Source: Nitrospirales bacterium (GTDB lineage Bacteria > Nitrospirota > Nitrospiria > Nitrospirales > UBA8639). From it: a DNA stretch of 32,778 nt. The stretch covers positions 1 through 32,778 of the forward strand of contig WHTE01000020.1 in NCBI GenBank assembly GCA_009377845.1, read 5' to 3'. Below the pieces are notes generated by a model. That model did not search any database. It was not told where the DNA came from and worked only from the letters and a program-made list of their open reading frames with translations. This document shows positions 1-8,413 of this stretch, in pieces. The translations under genes and the position numbers were made by a program. Positions within the stretch are counted from its first letter, which is position 1. Each line of letters opens with the position of its first letter.

Positions 1-390
1 CATGGCGGATGGAATTATGGCAATACGTTTGTGTTTGGCAAGGAGTTACATCCATTGCCTGAGTGCACGGGCATCGCCTTGCAGGCTCTGGCTGGCACCA
101 CCCCCATCCACGAAATAGAACGGAGCCTCGATTATCTATTACACGAACTCCCTCACATCCGGACTCCCATCTCACTGGGTTGGACTCTCCTCGGTTTAGG
201 AGCCTGGGGATTGAAGCCCGCGGATACGGAGGAGTTAGCTTTGGCGAGCCTGCAACGCCAAAACCGGTATGGGCCCTATCCTGTTCCCTCGCTGGCATTG
301 CTTCTGTGCGCCGTCAAAGCGTCTCAGGGTCTGCATTCCTTATTCAGATCTTCGCCACAAGAAACACTTTCTTCTTCTGCCCACCACTGA
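1..390 (+). CDS. Squalene-cyclase/prenyltransferase-like toroid protein, C-terminal part (5' truncated)
   Basis: The reading frame is open from the first base of the window, so the gene starts upstream; about 129 residues are visible. The first residues, HGGWNYGN, followed by ECTGIALQALAG, match the repeat of prenyltransferase/squalene-oxidase proteins (alpha-alpha toroid fold), where GG-W-N-G motifs recur before each inner helix. A second repeat-like stretch (SLGWTLLGLGAWG) follows, and the last 20 residues are low-complexity and Ser-rich. The stop TGA at 388-390 lies 21 bases before the next gene, so the two are probably co-transcribed. No catalytic motif can be judged from the fragment, and a cyclase activity should not be assumed; many such proteins next to DUF362 genes are uncharacterised. 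Confidence 0.6.
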   Translation, partial: HGGWNYGNTFVFGKELHPLPECTGIALQALAGTTPIHEIERSLDYLLHELPHIRTPISLGWTLLGLGAWGLKPADTEELALASLQRQNRYGPYPVPSLALLLCAVKASQGLHSLFRSSPQETLSSSAHH

Positions 391-411
391 ATTAGGAAAA
401 AGACAACTTCG

Positions 412-1437
412 ATGACCACTCCTCTCACGCACACAGAACAGCCAACGCTCTCCAGAAGACAATTCCTGCAGGCTTGTTTGGTCGGAGGGGGGTTGGCTGT
501 TTCAGGGTTCTCTCTGCTTCATTGGTTGACAGGCCCTCGCCTGACAGCTCAGACGTTTATCGGTCAAGCGGGAACCTATAGCGCGGACATTGCCTTACTC
601 ATTCGCCGAGGACTCCAAGAATTGGGAGTGACCCCATCAGAGATCAAAGGGAAACGTATTCTGTTAAAGCCTAATTTGGTTGAGCCACACCAATCGTTGT
701 CCCATATCAACACCCATCCCCTTGTCGTGCGAGGCGCGGTCGAAGCGTTCCTTCACCAGGGTGCCGCTTCCGTGGTGGTTGCCGAAGGGCCCGGGCATCG
801 TCACGATACCCTCTTAGTGTTGGAAGAATCCGGCCTGGCGGATGTGCTGTACGAAGATCATATCCCCTTTCACGATCTGAACACGATGGAAGGCGTGACC
901 ATGCCCAATCTGGGTGGCCATACAAAACTGACCTCTCTGACCTTTCCCAGAGTGGTGCAGGAAGTGGATTGGGTGGTCTCTCTGGCCAAGATGAAAACCC
1001 ACCATTTGGCCGGCGCCACCTTATCCATGAAAAATTTTTTTGGGGTGATGCCCGGAAACTATTATGGGTGGCCAAAGAATGTGTTACATCAAGTGGGAAT
1101 ACCGCAATCCATTTTGGATATAAATGCCACCATCAAACCTCATTTCGCCATTGTCGACGGAGTCACCGGGATGGAAGGGGATGGCCCGATTATGGGCACT
1201 CCTATTCAAGCCGGAGTTTTGGTCATGGGGAGAAATCTCCCGGCCGTCGATGCCACCTGTTGTCGGATCATGGGAATCAATCCACATCAAATCGAATACC
1301 TTCGTAAGGCCGACCAGTGGTTAGGCCCCATTCACGAATCGCTAATTGAACAACGCGGAGAATCCTGGCGATACGTGTACCACCCCTTCAAACTGATCCC
1401 GGAGATTCCCGCCCACCAGGGCATTCGTTTAGCCTAG
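412..1437 (+). CDS. DUF362 domain protein with Tat signal
   Basis: A 341-residue protein. Residues 14-20 read SRRQFLQ and are followed by a hydrophobic stretch (about 21-40), a typical twin-arginine signal, so export in a folded state is expected. The mature part fits DUF362: ILLKPNLVEP near residue 84, VVVAEGPGHRHD, VVSLAKMKTHHLAGATLSMKNFFGVMPG in the middle, and IVDGVTGMEGDGP later. This family is often found with iron-sulfur proteins, but no ferredoxin-type cysteine cluster is visible here, so any cofactor is unknown. The gene begins 21 bases after the toroid-protein gene, with a weak AGGA upstream of the ATG. Family assignment is firm; function is unknown. Confidence 0.75.
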   Translation: MTTPLTHTEQPTLSRRQFLQACLVGGGLAVSGFSLLHWLTGPRLTAQTFIGQAGTYSADIALLIRRGLQELGVTPSEIKGKRILLKPNLVEPHQSLSHINTHPLVVRGAVEAFLHQGAASVVVAEGPGHRHDTLLVLEESGLADVLYEDHIPFHDLNTMEGVTMPNLGGHTKLTSLTFPRVVQEVDWVVSLAKMKTHHLAGATLSMKNFFGVMPGNYYGWPKNVLHQVGIPQSILDINATIKPHFAIVDGVTGMEGDGPIMGTPIQAGVLVMGRNLPAVDATCCRIMGINPHQIEYLRKADQWLGPIHESLIEQRGESWRYVYHPFKLIPEIPAHQGIRLA

Positions 1438-1542
1438 CGGACTTACCCTGACTCCTTTGCAGAATCTCCAAGCCTTATCCGGCCTTCGCTCCAAGCCGAG
1501 GCTTCATTCTACTATTTTTCACCTCAAGGAGATTTGACTCTA

Positions 1543-1602
1543 GAGGTTCTGGGAAAAAACCTCGAAAGGGGCAACCTGCTTTCCGGCGCAAACAGGCAGG
1601 TT
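1543..1602 (-). terminator. Possible hairpin terminator behind the acyltransferase gene
   Basis: On the minus strand the acyltransferase stop codon is followed by a 7-bp inverted repeat (GCAGGTT at 1596-1602 with AACCTGC at 1573-1579), then a second 6-bp one (GAGGTT 1543-1548, AACCTC 1558-1563) that contains a run of T on the minus strand. The U-tract is not directly behind the first stem, so this is only a weak candidate. Confidence 0.3.
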
Positions 1603-2743
1603 ATACATTGACATTTTGTAAAATTAATTCGTGAGACCGTTTTTTTCCAATACACAGTTTCCGTTTGAGATATTCTCTACTAGGTTTCTCAATCCAGAAA
1701 TAACACAAGGAGGCCATCGCAACCACCGAAAAGAGAATTCCGCATAAATGGGCCCACAAAATAGGTTGATTGAGCTCAGGATTCATACCAGAATAATAAT
1801 TATCGAATGCGTATCGAACTATTTCTAGCATCGGATAGTGAACCATATATATTCCAAAGGATATGGTTCCCAAAAATACTACTGTTTTATTCGCAAATAC
1901 TTGAGCAATGCCCATTTGTGAGTTCGCAAGCGTCACAATGAAAAATGGAATGAGAGGATACAGAAACACAATCGGTAACCCCAATACCAGAAAAACAATG
2001 AATACCAACAGAAGAGCCAGACACCAACGAGACGACCGCAAGGAATCTTTGAGCATGTCACAATTTTCTTGAACATAAAACATCACGCAACCCAAAATAA
2101 ATCCATTCAACACCCGAGCCACGGCTACCCAGCCATAATGCCATTCCCACTGCCAATGGTTGTGCATGATACTCAACGGATAAACCGTGACCAATAAGAG
2201 AATGAACAAGAATTGAAAACCTCTACTTTTTACCGGAATCAAACATTTCATGACGATCGGAAAACTGAGATAGGCTACCCATTCCGCACTCACGGACCAT
2301 GCAGGCGTATTAAGGGATGGATCAACCCACATATTAGTGAGCGTGACATTGCGTACCAACTCCCAATAAGTAATAACCTTCTGATCCCAAACCCCAATCC
2401 CGTTCGCTATGACCAGTAAGCAGACAATGACAAGATGCATGGGATAAATTCTGGCTAATCGAAGAGCAAGAAAATTTATCACTCCATGCAGGGTCAGTCT
2501 CCTTTCAAATTCATGTCGATGCACATACGTAAGAATGAATCCGCTCAAGACGAAAAAAAAATCAACTGCATACACCCCCTGAACAATGATATTCCTCCCC
2601 AATCCCCAGTGAATTTTTTCATGAAATCCAGGTAAATACCCATTGGGTTCTCCAAAACACGTATGAAAGAGAACAACCCATAACGCGGCAAAACCTCGGA
2701 GGCCCGTTAGCGTATTTATATTTTCCCGACCTTGAGATGTCAT
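1601..2743 (-). CDS. Acyltransferase 3 family integral membrane protein (OafA/YrhL type)
   Basis: A 380-residue, highly hydrophobic protein with about ten predicted membrane segments. The N-terminal signature GLRGFAALWVVLFHTCFG (about residues 14-31), with its Arg and His, and FFFVLSGFILTYVHRHEF are characteristic of acyltransferase family 3, which moves acyl groups (often acetyl) onto sugars of O-antigen, exopolysaccharide or peptidoglycan at the inner membrane. The C-terminal SFGIYMVHYPMLEIV and FWIEKPSREYLKRK are also typical. No SGNH domain is attached. The ATG at 2743 has no clear Shine-Dalgarno sequence. The gene is richer in A and T than its neighbours and stands alone between a + strand gene and cpoB, which suggests an accessory acquisition. 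The substrate cannot be predicted. Confidence 0.8.
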   Translation of the reverse strand: MTSQGRENINTLTGLRGFAALWVVLFHTCFGEPNGYLPGFHEKIHWGLGRNIIVQGVYAVDFFFVLSGFILTYVHRHEFERRLTLHGVINFLALRLARIYPMHLVIVCLLVIANGIGVWDQKVITYWELVRNVTLTNMWVDPSLNTPAWSVSAEWVAYLSFPIVMKCLIPVKSRGFQFLFILLLVTVYPLSIMHNHWQWEWHYGWVAVARVLNGFILGCVMFYVQENCDMLKDSLRSSRWCLALLLVFIVFLVLGLPIVFLYPLIPFFIVTLANSQMGIAQVFANKTVVFLGTISFGIYMVHYPMLEIVRYAFDNYYSGMNPELNQPILWAHLCGILFSVVAMASLCYFWIEKPSREYLKRKLCIGKKRSHELILQNVNV

Positions 2744-3057
2744 AATACTGAAAGCCCAAATTGATTAATAACCAACCGTAATCGAAGATTCGGTTTAGAA
2801 AGGTTATTTCTTAAATACCATGATTTAGGCGATTCCGGATAAGGCTACTCAGCGCCCTCTATCGGTATTCCCCTCATTTTGTGACAGGGATCCCTCCGGA
2901 AGAATTCCAAAATGTCAGCCAAGGGTTAGTCAAAATGACGGAAGGAACAAGGAAGAGAAATTCTGTTCAAGCAGAAAGGAAAACTGGCATGAGTTGAAAC
3001 AGGTGACTCACCCGGATCAGGATACGGGAGTCAATGCCCGGGCACATGCCGTGGAGT
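2744..3057. other. Intergenic region between cpoB and the acyltransferase gene
   Basis: About 314 bases, AT-rich on the acyltransferase side. It should hold the acyltransferase promoter (minus strand) and the end of the pal-cpoB transcript. I see no convincing -35/-10 pair, no terminator with a U-tract, and no coding sequence. Confidence 0.4.
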
Positions 3058-4488
3058 TCAGGAAGGGGTTTCGAGGAGAGCATTCACTTCTTGAAGGCGA
3101 CCGTGGGCTTTGTCAGCTTCGGGGCTTTGAGGGTAGGTCCGCACGAGCTGTTGAAACACCGAACGGGCCATCGATAGCTGCTGTAATTCGAGGTGAGAAT
3201 AGCCAATCTTCAACAGGGATGCGGGAACTTTATTGCTGGAAGGGTAGAAGGCAAAGACTCGTTCAAATTCATCGATCGCTTCTTGAAACCGTCTTTGTCC
3301 GTAATAACATTCACTCAACCAGTATTGCGCATTCGCGGCCAGGGGAGAGTCTGAGAACGTCCGCAAAAATGTCGAAAAACCGCTGGCGGCTTCCACAAAA
3401 TTCCCTTGCCGAAGGAGCGTCAATGCCCTTTCATACGTCACCTGAGGGTCGCGGACTTCGACACGACCGGGAGAAACCGTGGCTGGCGCTCCGGCCCGAG
3501 CCGGCAAAGTCCTGGGAATGTGCGATGAGAGCGCATATGGAGCGACCGCCCCAGCGACAACAGGTTGAGCACTTCTCTTCGAAGATTCTGAGCGATTGAT
3601 TCCCCCGGACTGAGAAGATCGGGGCGTGATGCTCGAAGGGAGAGCGCGGGATTCTCCTGACCGTGCGGACAGTTCGGGTGTCTGGGCCACGGGGGCATTG
3701 AAGGAAAGCGGACCACCTTGCTGGCTGGCAACCCGGGAGAGCTTTTGCTCGTGTTCATCCAATCGCGCCCCGAACGTGGTGCTGACTTTTTCCAACGTTC
3801 CCACTACCGACTGTATACTTCGCCGGACTTCTTCGAAATTCGCCTGGACTTGTTGCCCCTGAACGTCGTGTTTTTGGCCTGTGAGCTCGGCCTGCTTGCG
3901 CAACTCCGCGACGTGCTGCTCTTGTTGTGCGACATGTTGTCGAAGGGAGGCAAGCACCTGCTGGTAATCCACTAACGAAGTCCGAAACTCTCCCAACTTT
4001 CCTCCCTGCTCCGTCAAGAGCTGCTCTTCCGCCGCCAAACGATCTCGAAGTTGATGCACCAGGGGCTCAGATTGTTGAAGCCGGGTTCGCACTTCTTTCA
4101 TCTCCGTGTCATACCGTCCCATTTTTTGGTTTAACTCGTTGACCTGATGCTGATTCTTTTCAATAGCCCCCCGAACCTGGGAAAGGTCCGTATCCTTCAA
4201 GGTGGCCATTTGATCCATCACCTCCGCACGGGCATGAAGTAATTCCTTAATCTCGCCCCGTTGCTGTGCAATCAGGAGATTCGCCTTTCCTAACGCATCA
4301 TTTGCTTCATTCACCGATTGTTGGAGCGACGTTTTACTCTTATCGAGCTGGCCGATCTTCGCGTCCAACTCTCGCTTTATTTTCACCACATCCGCCTGCT
4401 GAGCCACACACCCCACCACCATGGCGCCCAGCCCCAAGATGACCAATCGGGCACTCCAACGACCACAACACGAACGGGGTCTTAACAT
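3058..4488 (-). CDS. cpoB: Tol-Pal system protein CpoB/YbgF-like lipoprotein
   Basis: A 476-residue protein. Residues 11-27 form a hydrophobic signal ending in VVGC, a lipobox that predicts lipidation at Cys27. A long coiled coil follows (about 35-240, rich in Gln, Glu, Leu and Lys), then a Ser/Pro/Ala-rich linker, and finally TPR repeats from VTYERALTLLRQGNF (about residue 350) to the end, including the typical AQYWLSECYYGQRRFQEAIDEFERV. CpoB links the Tol-Pal machine with peptidoglycan synthesis during outer-membrane constriction. The usual proteobacterial protein is about 260 residues and periplasmic; here the coiled coil is much longer and the protein is probably membrane-anchored. It lies downstream of pal on the same strand. 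tolQ, tolR, tolA and tolB are not in the window. Confidence 0.8.
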   Translation of the reverse strand: MLRPRSCCGRWSARLVILGLGAMVVGCVAQQADVVKIKRELDAKIGQLDKSKTSLQQSVNEANDALGKANLLIAQQRGEIKELLHARAEVMDQMATLKDTDLSQVRGAIEKNQHQVNELNQKMGRYDTEMKEVRTRLQQSEPLVHQLRDRLAAEEQLLTEQGGKLGEFRTSLVDYQQVLASLRQHVAQQEQHVAELRKQAELTGQKHDVQGQQVQANFEEVRRSIQSVVGTLEKVSTTFGARLDEHEQKLSRVASQQGGPLSFNAPVAQTPELSARSGESRALPSSITPRSSQSGGINRSESSKRSAQPVVAGAVAPYALSSHIPRTLPARAGAPATVSPGRVEVRDPQVTYERALTLLRQGNFVEAASGFSTFLRTFSDSPLAANAQYWLSECYYGQRRFQEAIDEFERVFAFYPSSNKVPASLLKIGYSHLELQQLSMARSVFQQLVRTYPQSPEADKAHGRLQEVNALLETPS

Positions 4489-4556
4489 GGTGCTTTCTCT
4501 ATCCTCTCAGAACCGAAGATATACAATGGCCGGCAAGAGACCTTGACCAATCCATG

Positions 4557-5300
4557 CTAATCAGTCCGGTTGGCAGGGTACTGCATGGCGGTTGACGCCA
4601 CACTGATATCCAACACCAAATGGGCACGCCGATTCTTCTGGTAACACGGTTCAGTTGAGTCCCAACAGGCCGGGTTATCCTTACCGAATGACATGACGTG
4701 GAGTCGCTCAGCCGGCACTCCCAGACTGGCGAGATAGTTTTTGGTGCGAATCGCGCGCTTTTCACCTAAGACATGGTTATACGAGGCCGTCCCACGATCA
4801 TCGCAATGTCCCTCAATGGTGATCTCCGCATGTGGGTGAGCTTTCAGCCACTCCGCGTTGGCGCTTAACGTCGTCTTGGCCAGTTCATTGAGTTGGAAGC
4901 TATCAAATTCAAAATGCACATCTTGTATCCCGCTTTGAGCGGTGAGTTGTTCGGCACGAGTTCGATCTACCCAATAATCATTTGGAGAAACAGGGGACTT
5001 CAGGTCTAAGCCAAAATTTTTGTCTTCCCGGATCATGGGATTTTCTTCAAGCAGATCGGATAATTTCCCTGCCTCTTCAGAGAAATACCCTTCTCCACCG
5101 GAAGTCACTCCGTGTAACCCTTTTTCCGTGGATACCGTTGAAAGATCGCCCTGTGAGACGACCACAGTGGGCTTCCCCGTCTTTTTGCCATGTTTATGGA
5201 CCCCATGGGAAGAGCGATGGCCACAACCGGTCGCTAGCAACACCATCAGGATCACTATTCCCCAAACATAGATTCTGCAGGTCGATGCATGAAATGTCAT
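4557..5300 (-). CDS. pal: Peptidoglycan-associated lipoprotein Pal
   Basis: A 247-residue protein. Residues 9-26 give a signal peptide ending in the lipobox LLATGC (Cys26 lipidated). A polar linker of about 100 residues leads to an OmpA-type peptidoglycan-binding domain (about 130-240): IQDVHFEFDSFQL, ITIEGHCDDRGTASYN and LGEKRAIRTKNYL contain the conserved Asp and Arg that bind diaminopimelate. Two further cysteines (PACWDSTEPCYQ) may form a disulfide. Pal anchors the outer membrane to the cell wall and works with TolB. The ATG at 5300 is preceded by AAGGAG at a spacing of 9, which supports the start. cpoB follows after 68 bases and is probably in the same transcript. Confidence 0.88.
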   Translation of the reverse strand: MTFHASTCRIYVWGIVILMVLLATGCGHRSSHGVHKHGKKTGKPTVVVSQGDLSTVSTEKGLHGVTSGGEGYFSEEAGKLSDLLEENPMIREDKNFGLDLKSPVSPNDYWVDRTRAEQLTAQSGIQDVHFEFDSFQLNELAKTTLSANAEWLKAHPHAEITIEGHCDDRGTASYNHVLGEKRAIRTKNYLASLGVPAERLHVMSFGKDNPACWDSTEPCYQKNRRAHLVLDISVASTAMQYPANRTD

Positions 5301-5833
5301 GATGCAAACTCCTTGTTCAACGGCTACAGCGAACTACACACGAGGTGACTCTGTTCAAAACGCCTACCCCTGAAACAAAAATTTGCAAAAACAAGGCCAA
5401 GTCACCATGCCGAACAAGATTGGGACTCACCCCAGCGAAGCATCGGCGCCTGGAATACCCCCATACGAGAACATGCAAAAGAAGAAATGTTCCGGCGATA
5501 GGATCTATTGGCACACAAATCCATCAAAATTCCATAGTTGGGCTGCAGAGTTACGGATCCCTCACCTATTGCTCGAGCGGAAACCAAGCTCTTTAATTTA
5601 AAAGGAGTTACAACATGCCATAAGACCGCAAGCTACTCGGGAGAAGGATTGGAAGGCTCAACCGACACGTCGATATGAAACTTGTTCCGTTCCCCACGCG
5701 GCATTTACTCAACAATCGTGGCTTTTCCTCAACGCTCTTAAATGACAACCTGCGTGGAAGATGACCAAGGAGGTAGGATTTTGCTGGAGAATAGGTCTCG
5801 GGAAGAAGACAGGACAGGTCAGCGGGCCAAAGA
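5301..5833. other. Intergenic region between pal and the diguanylate cyclase gene
   Basis: About 530 bases without a credible gene. It must carry the promoter of pal (minus strand) and the 3' end of the diguanylate cyclase transcript. The one striking element is the Shine-Dalgarno/mini-ORF at 5601-5623 on the + strand, listed separately. I recognise no riboswitch or tRNA. Confidence 0.4.
5601..5623 (+). other. Two-codon mini-ORF with strong Shine-Dalgarno
   Basis: AAAGGAG at 5601-5607, a spacer of 7, then ATG CCA TAA (5615-5623). The initiation context is close to ideal, yet the frame stops after Met-Pro. It may be the stump of a lost gene, a tRNA-sequestering minigene, or chance. A -10-like TTTAAT at 5592-5597 lies too close to serve this start with a normal leader. 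Confidence 0.3.
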
Positions 5834-7795
5834 CTATCCGGCATTCCATTCAGACGTGGCGAAATACCAGCTCTGCCCACCGCATTCTTTAGCCCGATAC
5901 ATCGCTTGATCGGCAATTTCTAATAATCGATGAGGGTCCGTGGAATCTTTGGGATAGACCGCAATTCCGATACTGATCTGAATAGGAATATCCTGCCCAC
6001 CCAACCGAGCGGGTGGAGCCAGGCATTCTAAAATTTTCTCGGCCACCTGCCGAATGTCCTGAATTCGATCAAGCCCCTGAAGAATCACTGTGAACTCATC
6101 CCCGCATAATCGCGCGACGGTATCGGTCGATCGCACACAAGTCGCCAGCCGCTTCGCGACAACGCGCAACACGCGATCTCCAGTTGGATGACCATGGTGA
6201 TCGTTGATTGCCTTGAAATTGTCGAGATCCAAAAAAAATAAAGCCAGCAAGGTCCCATTCCGCCTTGCATGCGCTACCGCCTGTTGCAGGCGGTCTTCAA
6301 ACATAATTCGATTCGGTAGATCGGTCAACGGATCGTGATACGCCTGATGTTTCATCAGCAGTTCTTGCGCCTTACGAGCCGTCACATCATGCAAGATCGC
6401 GACAAAATGCGTGAGTTGTCCCTGCTCATTCACCAAAGGAGTGACCACTTGCTCAAGAACCAGGGATTCGCCATTTTTCCCTGTTTGCATAATCTCGGTC
6501 TTCACACAACAGAGATTCTTGGCAGAAGAATCATACGGATGGCTCATGGCTTGCAATTGCGCATGAGGGAACGAACTCAACGGTGAGCCCAGCATCTGTT
6601 GCGTGGCGAGGCCCAGCAACGCGGAATAGGCTTCATTCACCCATTCCAGACGACCCTGCGGGTCCGTCACGCACACCGCGTCATTCACTGAGCCGATAAC
6701 CGCGCTCTGTAATCGCCATTGTTCCAATTGCCTTCCACGCGCCATCAACCGTTCGATCTGATCGCCCAAGGCCCGCAACCACCCGGTCACCGTCACATCG
6801 AACATGTAAGGTCTTGCGGAACACACCACCAGCACACCGGAAAGATCGCCCTGACGACCCAGAGGAACGCACAACGTGTCATGAAGCTGAAAAACGGGTG
6901 GGAACCAGGCTATCTCGCCTGATTGAGGGCCACAGCTAGAGAGGAGAAACACGTCAGAGGCCCCACAGGCCCTGACTAACCCGTCCTGTCGGGAAACCTC
7001 GTTCCACCAACTCGATCCATGCGGTTCCCAATCCAAATCTGCCGTCACGGCATGGGCGCGTAACTGGGCACCATATCCCTTACGCACAGTTGCCATCCAC
7101 ACAAAGGGAAATCCAAAGGTGTGCACGAGGCCCTCACAGATCTGCGTCAGACATGCATCTATACTCTGGCCGGCAAATAATTGCGCTTCGAGACTCTGCA
7201 CCAATTGGATAAAGGGCTGAGCGGAAGAATGCTCCGTCGCCTCCAGGGTCACTCCCCAATGCCACGCCGTCACCTTCTGAGACTGGTCGAACATGGGCGT
7301 CACCACACACGCGACTTTCCGCGATGGTCCTCTTGATAGGCGCAGCGTCAACACCCCCATCGCGGATCCTTGAGAAGGGTCAAGTGCACGAAGCTGATTC
7401 CGGATCATTCTCCATTCTTCTTGAGGAACATATTCAGCCACCGACACCTTACCCATACTGGCCAGATCCATGCCCAGTGCATCGCACACGGCATCATTGG
7501 CCATCAGGATTACACCTTCACACGAAGTCACAAAATGGATCTGGGGCTTATCCGGGAGAGAGATGGGAGCCGTGAACGAAGCAGTCGGATCACTGGCCGT
7601 CAGCAATTCAGGGAATAGGGATGGTTCCGAAGTGGTCGCAAGAATCTCGGTGAGCCGACCCGTCAATCGGTGAAGCGCCTGACTGAGTTCTTGTTCTTGT
7701 GCGTCGGAGAGGTCACTCGATTCAGCTTGAAAATCCCGCAAAGACTGTTCGAGTAATTGGTGGAGTTGATTAAAAGTCGCCACGATTACATTCAC
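5834..7795 (-). CDS. Diguanylate cyclase with PAS-GAF-PAS-GGDEF layout (CGDEF active site)
   Basis: A 653-residue cytoplasmic signalling protein with no membrane segment. A short helical N-terminus is followed by a PAS-like domain (about 85-190), a GAF-like domain (about 205-350), a second PAS domain with a PAC-like end (VVTPLVNEQGQLTHFVAILHDVTARK) and a C-terminal GGDEF domain starting at HDPLTDLPNRIMFEDRL. GGDEF domains make cyclic di-GMP from two GTP. The active-site loop reads ARLCGDEF, so the first Gly is Cys. The inhibitory-site RxxD (RSTD) lies five residues before it, which predicts product feedback. The Mg-binding LDLDNFKAIND segment is intact. No EAL domain is present. The predicted start is GTG at 7795 without a strong ribosome site, so the start is uncertain. 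Confidence 0.85.
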   Translation of the reverse strand: MNVIVATFNQLHQLLEQSLRDFQAESSDLSDAQEQELSQALHRLTGRLTEILATTSEPSLFPELLTASDPTASFTAPISLPDKPQIHFVTSCEGVILMANDAVCDALGMDLASMGKVSVAEYVPQEEWRMIRNQLRALDPSQGSAMGVLTLRLSRGPSRKVACVVTPMFDQSQKVTAWHWGVTLEATEHSSAQPFIQLVQSLEAQLFAGQSIDACLTQICEGLVHTFGFPFVWMATVRKGYGAQLRAHAVTADLDWEPHGSSWWNEVSRQDGLVRACGASDVFLLSSCGPQSGEIAWFPPVFQLHDTLCVPLGRQGDLSGVLVVCSARPYMFDVTVTGWLRALGDQIERLMARGRQLEQWRLQSAVIGSVNDAVCVTDPQGRLEWVNEAYSALLGLATQQMLGSPLSSFPHAQLQAMSHPYDSSAKNLCCVKTEIMQTGKNGESLVLEQVVTPLVNEQGQLTHFVAILHDVTARKAQELLMKHQAYHDPLTDLPNRIMFEDRLQQAVAHARRNGTLLALFFLDLDNFKAINDHHGHPTGDRVLRVVAKRLATCVRSTDTVARLCGDEFTVILQGLDRIQDIRQVAEKILECLAPPARLGGQDIPIQISIGIAVYPKDSTDPHRLLEIADQAMYRAKECGGQSWYFATSEWNAG

Positions 7796-8404
7796 CCCGG
7801 TGCAAGGAAGAGGAAAACCGCATAGAGTATCTTATAGATAATACACCCAATATCGATATCTTTTGGCAAGCCGTCCCGGACGTCAACCCGTCCAAAGTGG
7901 GAGCCATCATCGACTACCATTCTCTGTCCGAGAAATACCATCATGCGCCAGATCTTTCAACCCATAGACCCCCGCCCGCTCATTGCGGAGATGACCAAAG
8001 AAGATGGAGGGAATTCATGGGTAGTCTATCAGGGGGACGTTCTGGAGGCTGTTGAATAAATACAATATTTTGCCTGTTGATCCGCAAGTGGGTACCCGAG
8101 AGCCATATAATAATATGGAAATATGGGGAGTATTCAAAAAAGCCCCTGTTGGTAGCCCGCCCAGCCCCGGCGTGAGACGCGCCGTTTCCCGTGACAAGGC
8201 AGCACGGATTCGTAGGAGTAAGGCGTCAGGAGTAAAATGACAAAAGTCAAACTGTTCTGAGTGTTCTTCTGCCACCTACTCACTTTTTACTTCTCACTTT
8301 TCACTGGTTCAAAGAACGCCGCTGGCCTGCCTGCCGAGCCTACTCCGCCGAAGTAGCTTTGGCTACGAAGGCCGGGAGCTCCGGTGCAGGCACGGCGGCA
8401 TTTT
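7796..8404. other. Intergenic region, mostly repeat-derived
   Basis: About 600 bases without a credible gene. The half next to the diguanylate cyclase gene should hold its promoter. The other half, from about 8128, is a repeat element listed separately. A short palindrome, CCATAT-AATA-ATATGG, lies at 8103-8118. The small frames here show no recognisable protein. Confidence 0.4.
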
Positions 8405-8413
8405 TCAACACTC
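8128..8413. repeat. Intergenic repeat element with imperfect terminal inverted repeats
   Basis: The left end GAGTATTCAAAAAAGCCCC (8128-8146) and the complement of the right end (8394-8413, read as GAGTGTTGAAAAATGCCGCC) match at about 15 of 19 positions. The interior holds a segment (8156-8308) related to 22478-22635, including CACGGATTCGTA, GGAGTAAGGCGT and the TC-rich CTTCTCACTTTTCACTGGTT. It also holds a small hairpin, GTAGC-TTTG-GCTAC, near 8353. There is no transposase inside, so a MITE-like or REP-like non-autonomous element is the simplest reading. The right end runs into the last codons of murU and supplies its stop codon. Confidence 0.55.

Noticed and set aside
2994-3599. A 201-codon + strand frame
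   Set aside because: It lies wholly antisense to the TPR end of cpoB, whose domains are clear; the translated text has no family character.
5569-5597. TTGCTC-17-TTTAAT as a promoter for the mini-ORF at 5615
   Set aside because: The -10 box ends only 3 bases before the Shine-Dalgarno sequence, so the transcript would start inside it; the -35 also fits poorly.
8271-8305. CRISPR-like array in the TC-rich repeats
   Set aside because: The repeats are irregular, dispersed and without evenly sized spacers; no cas gene is near.
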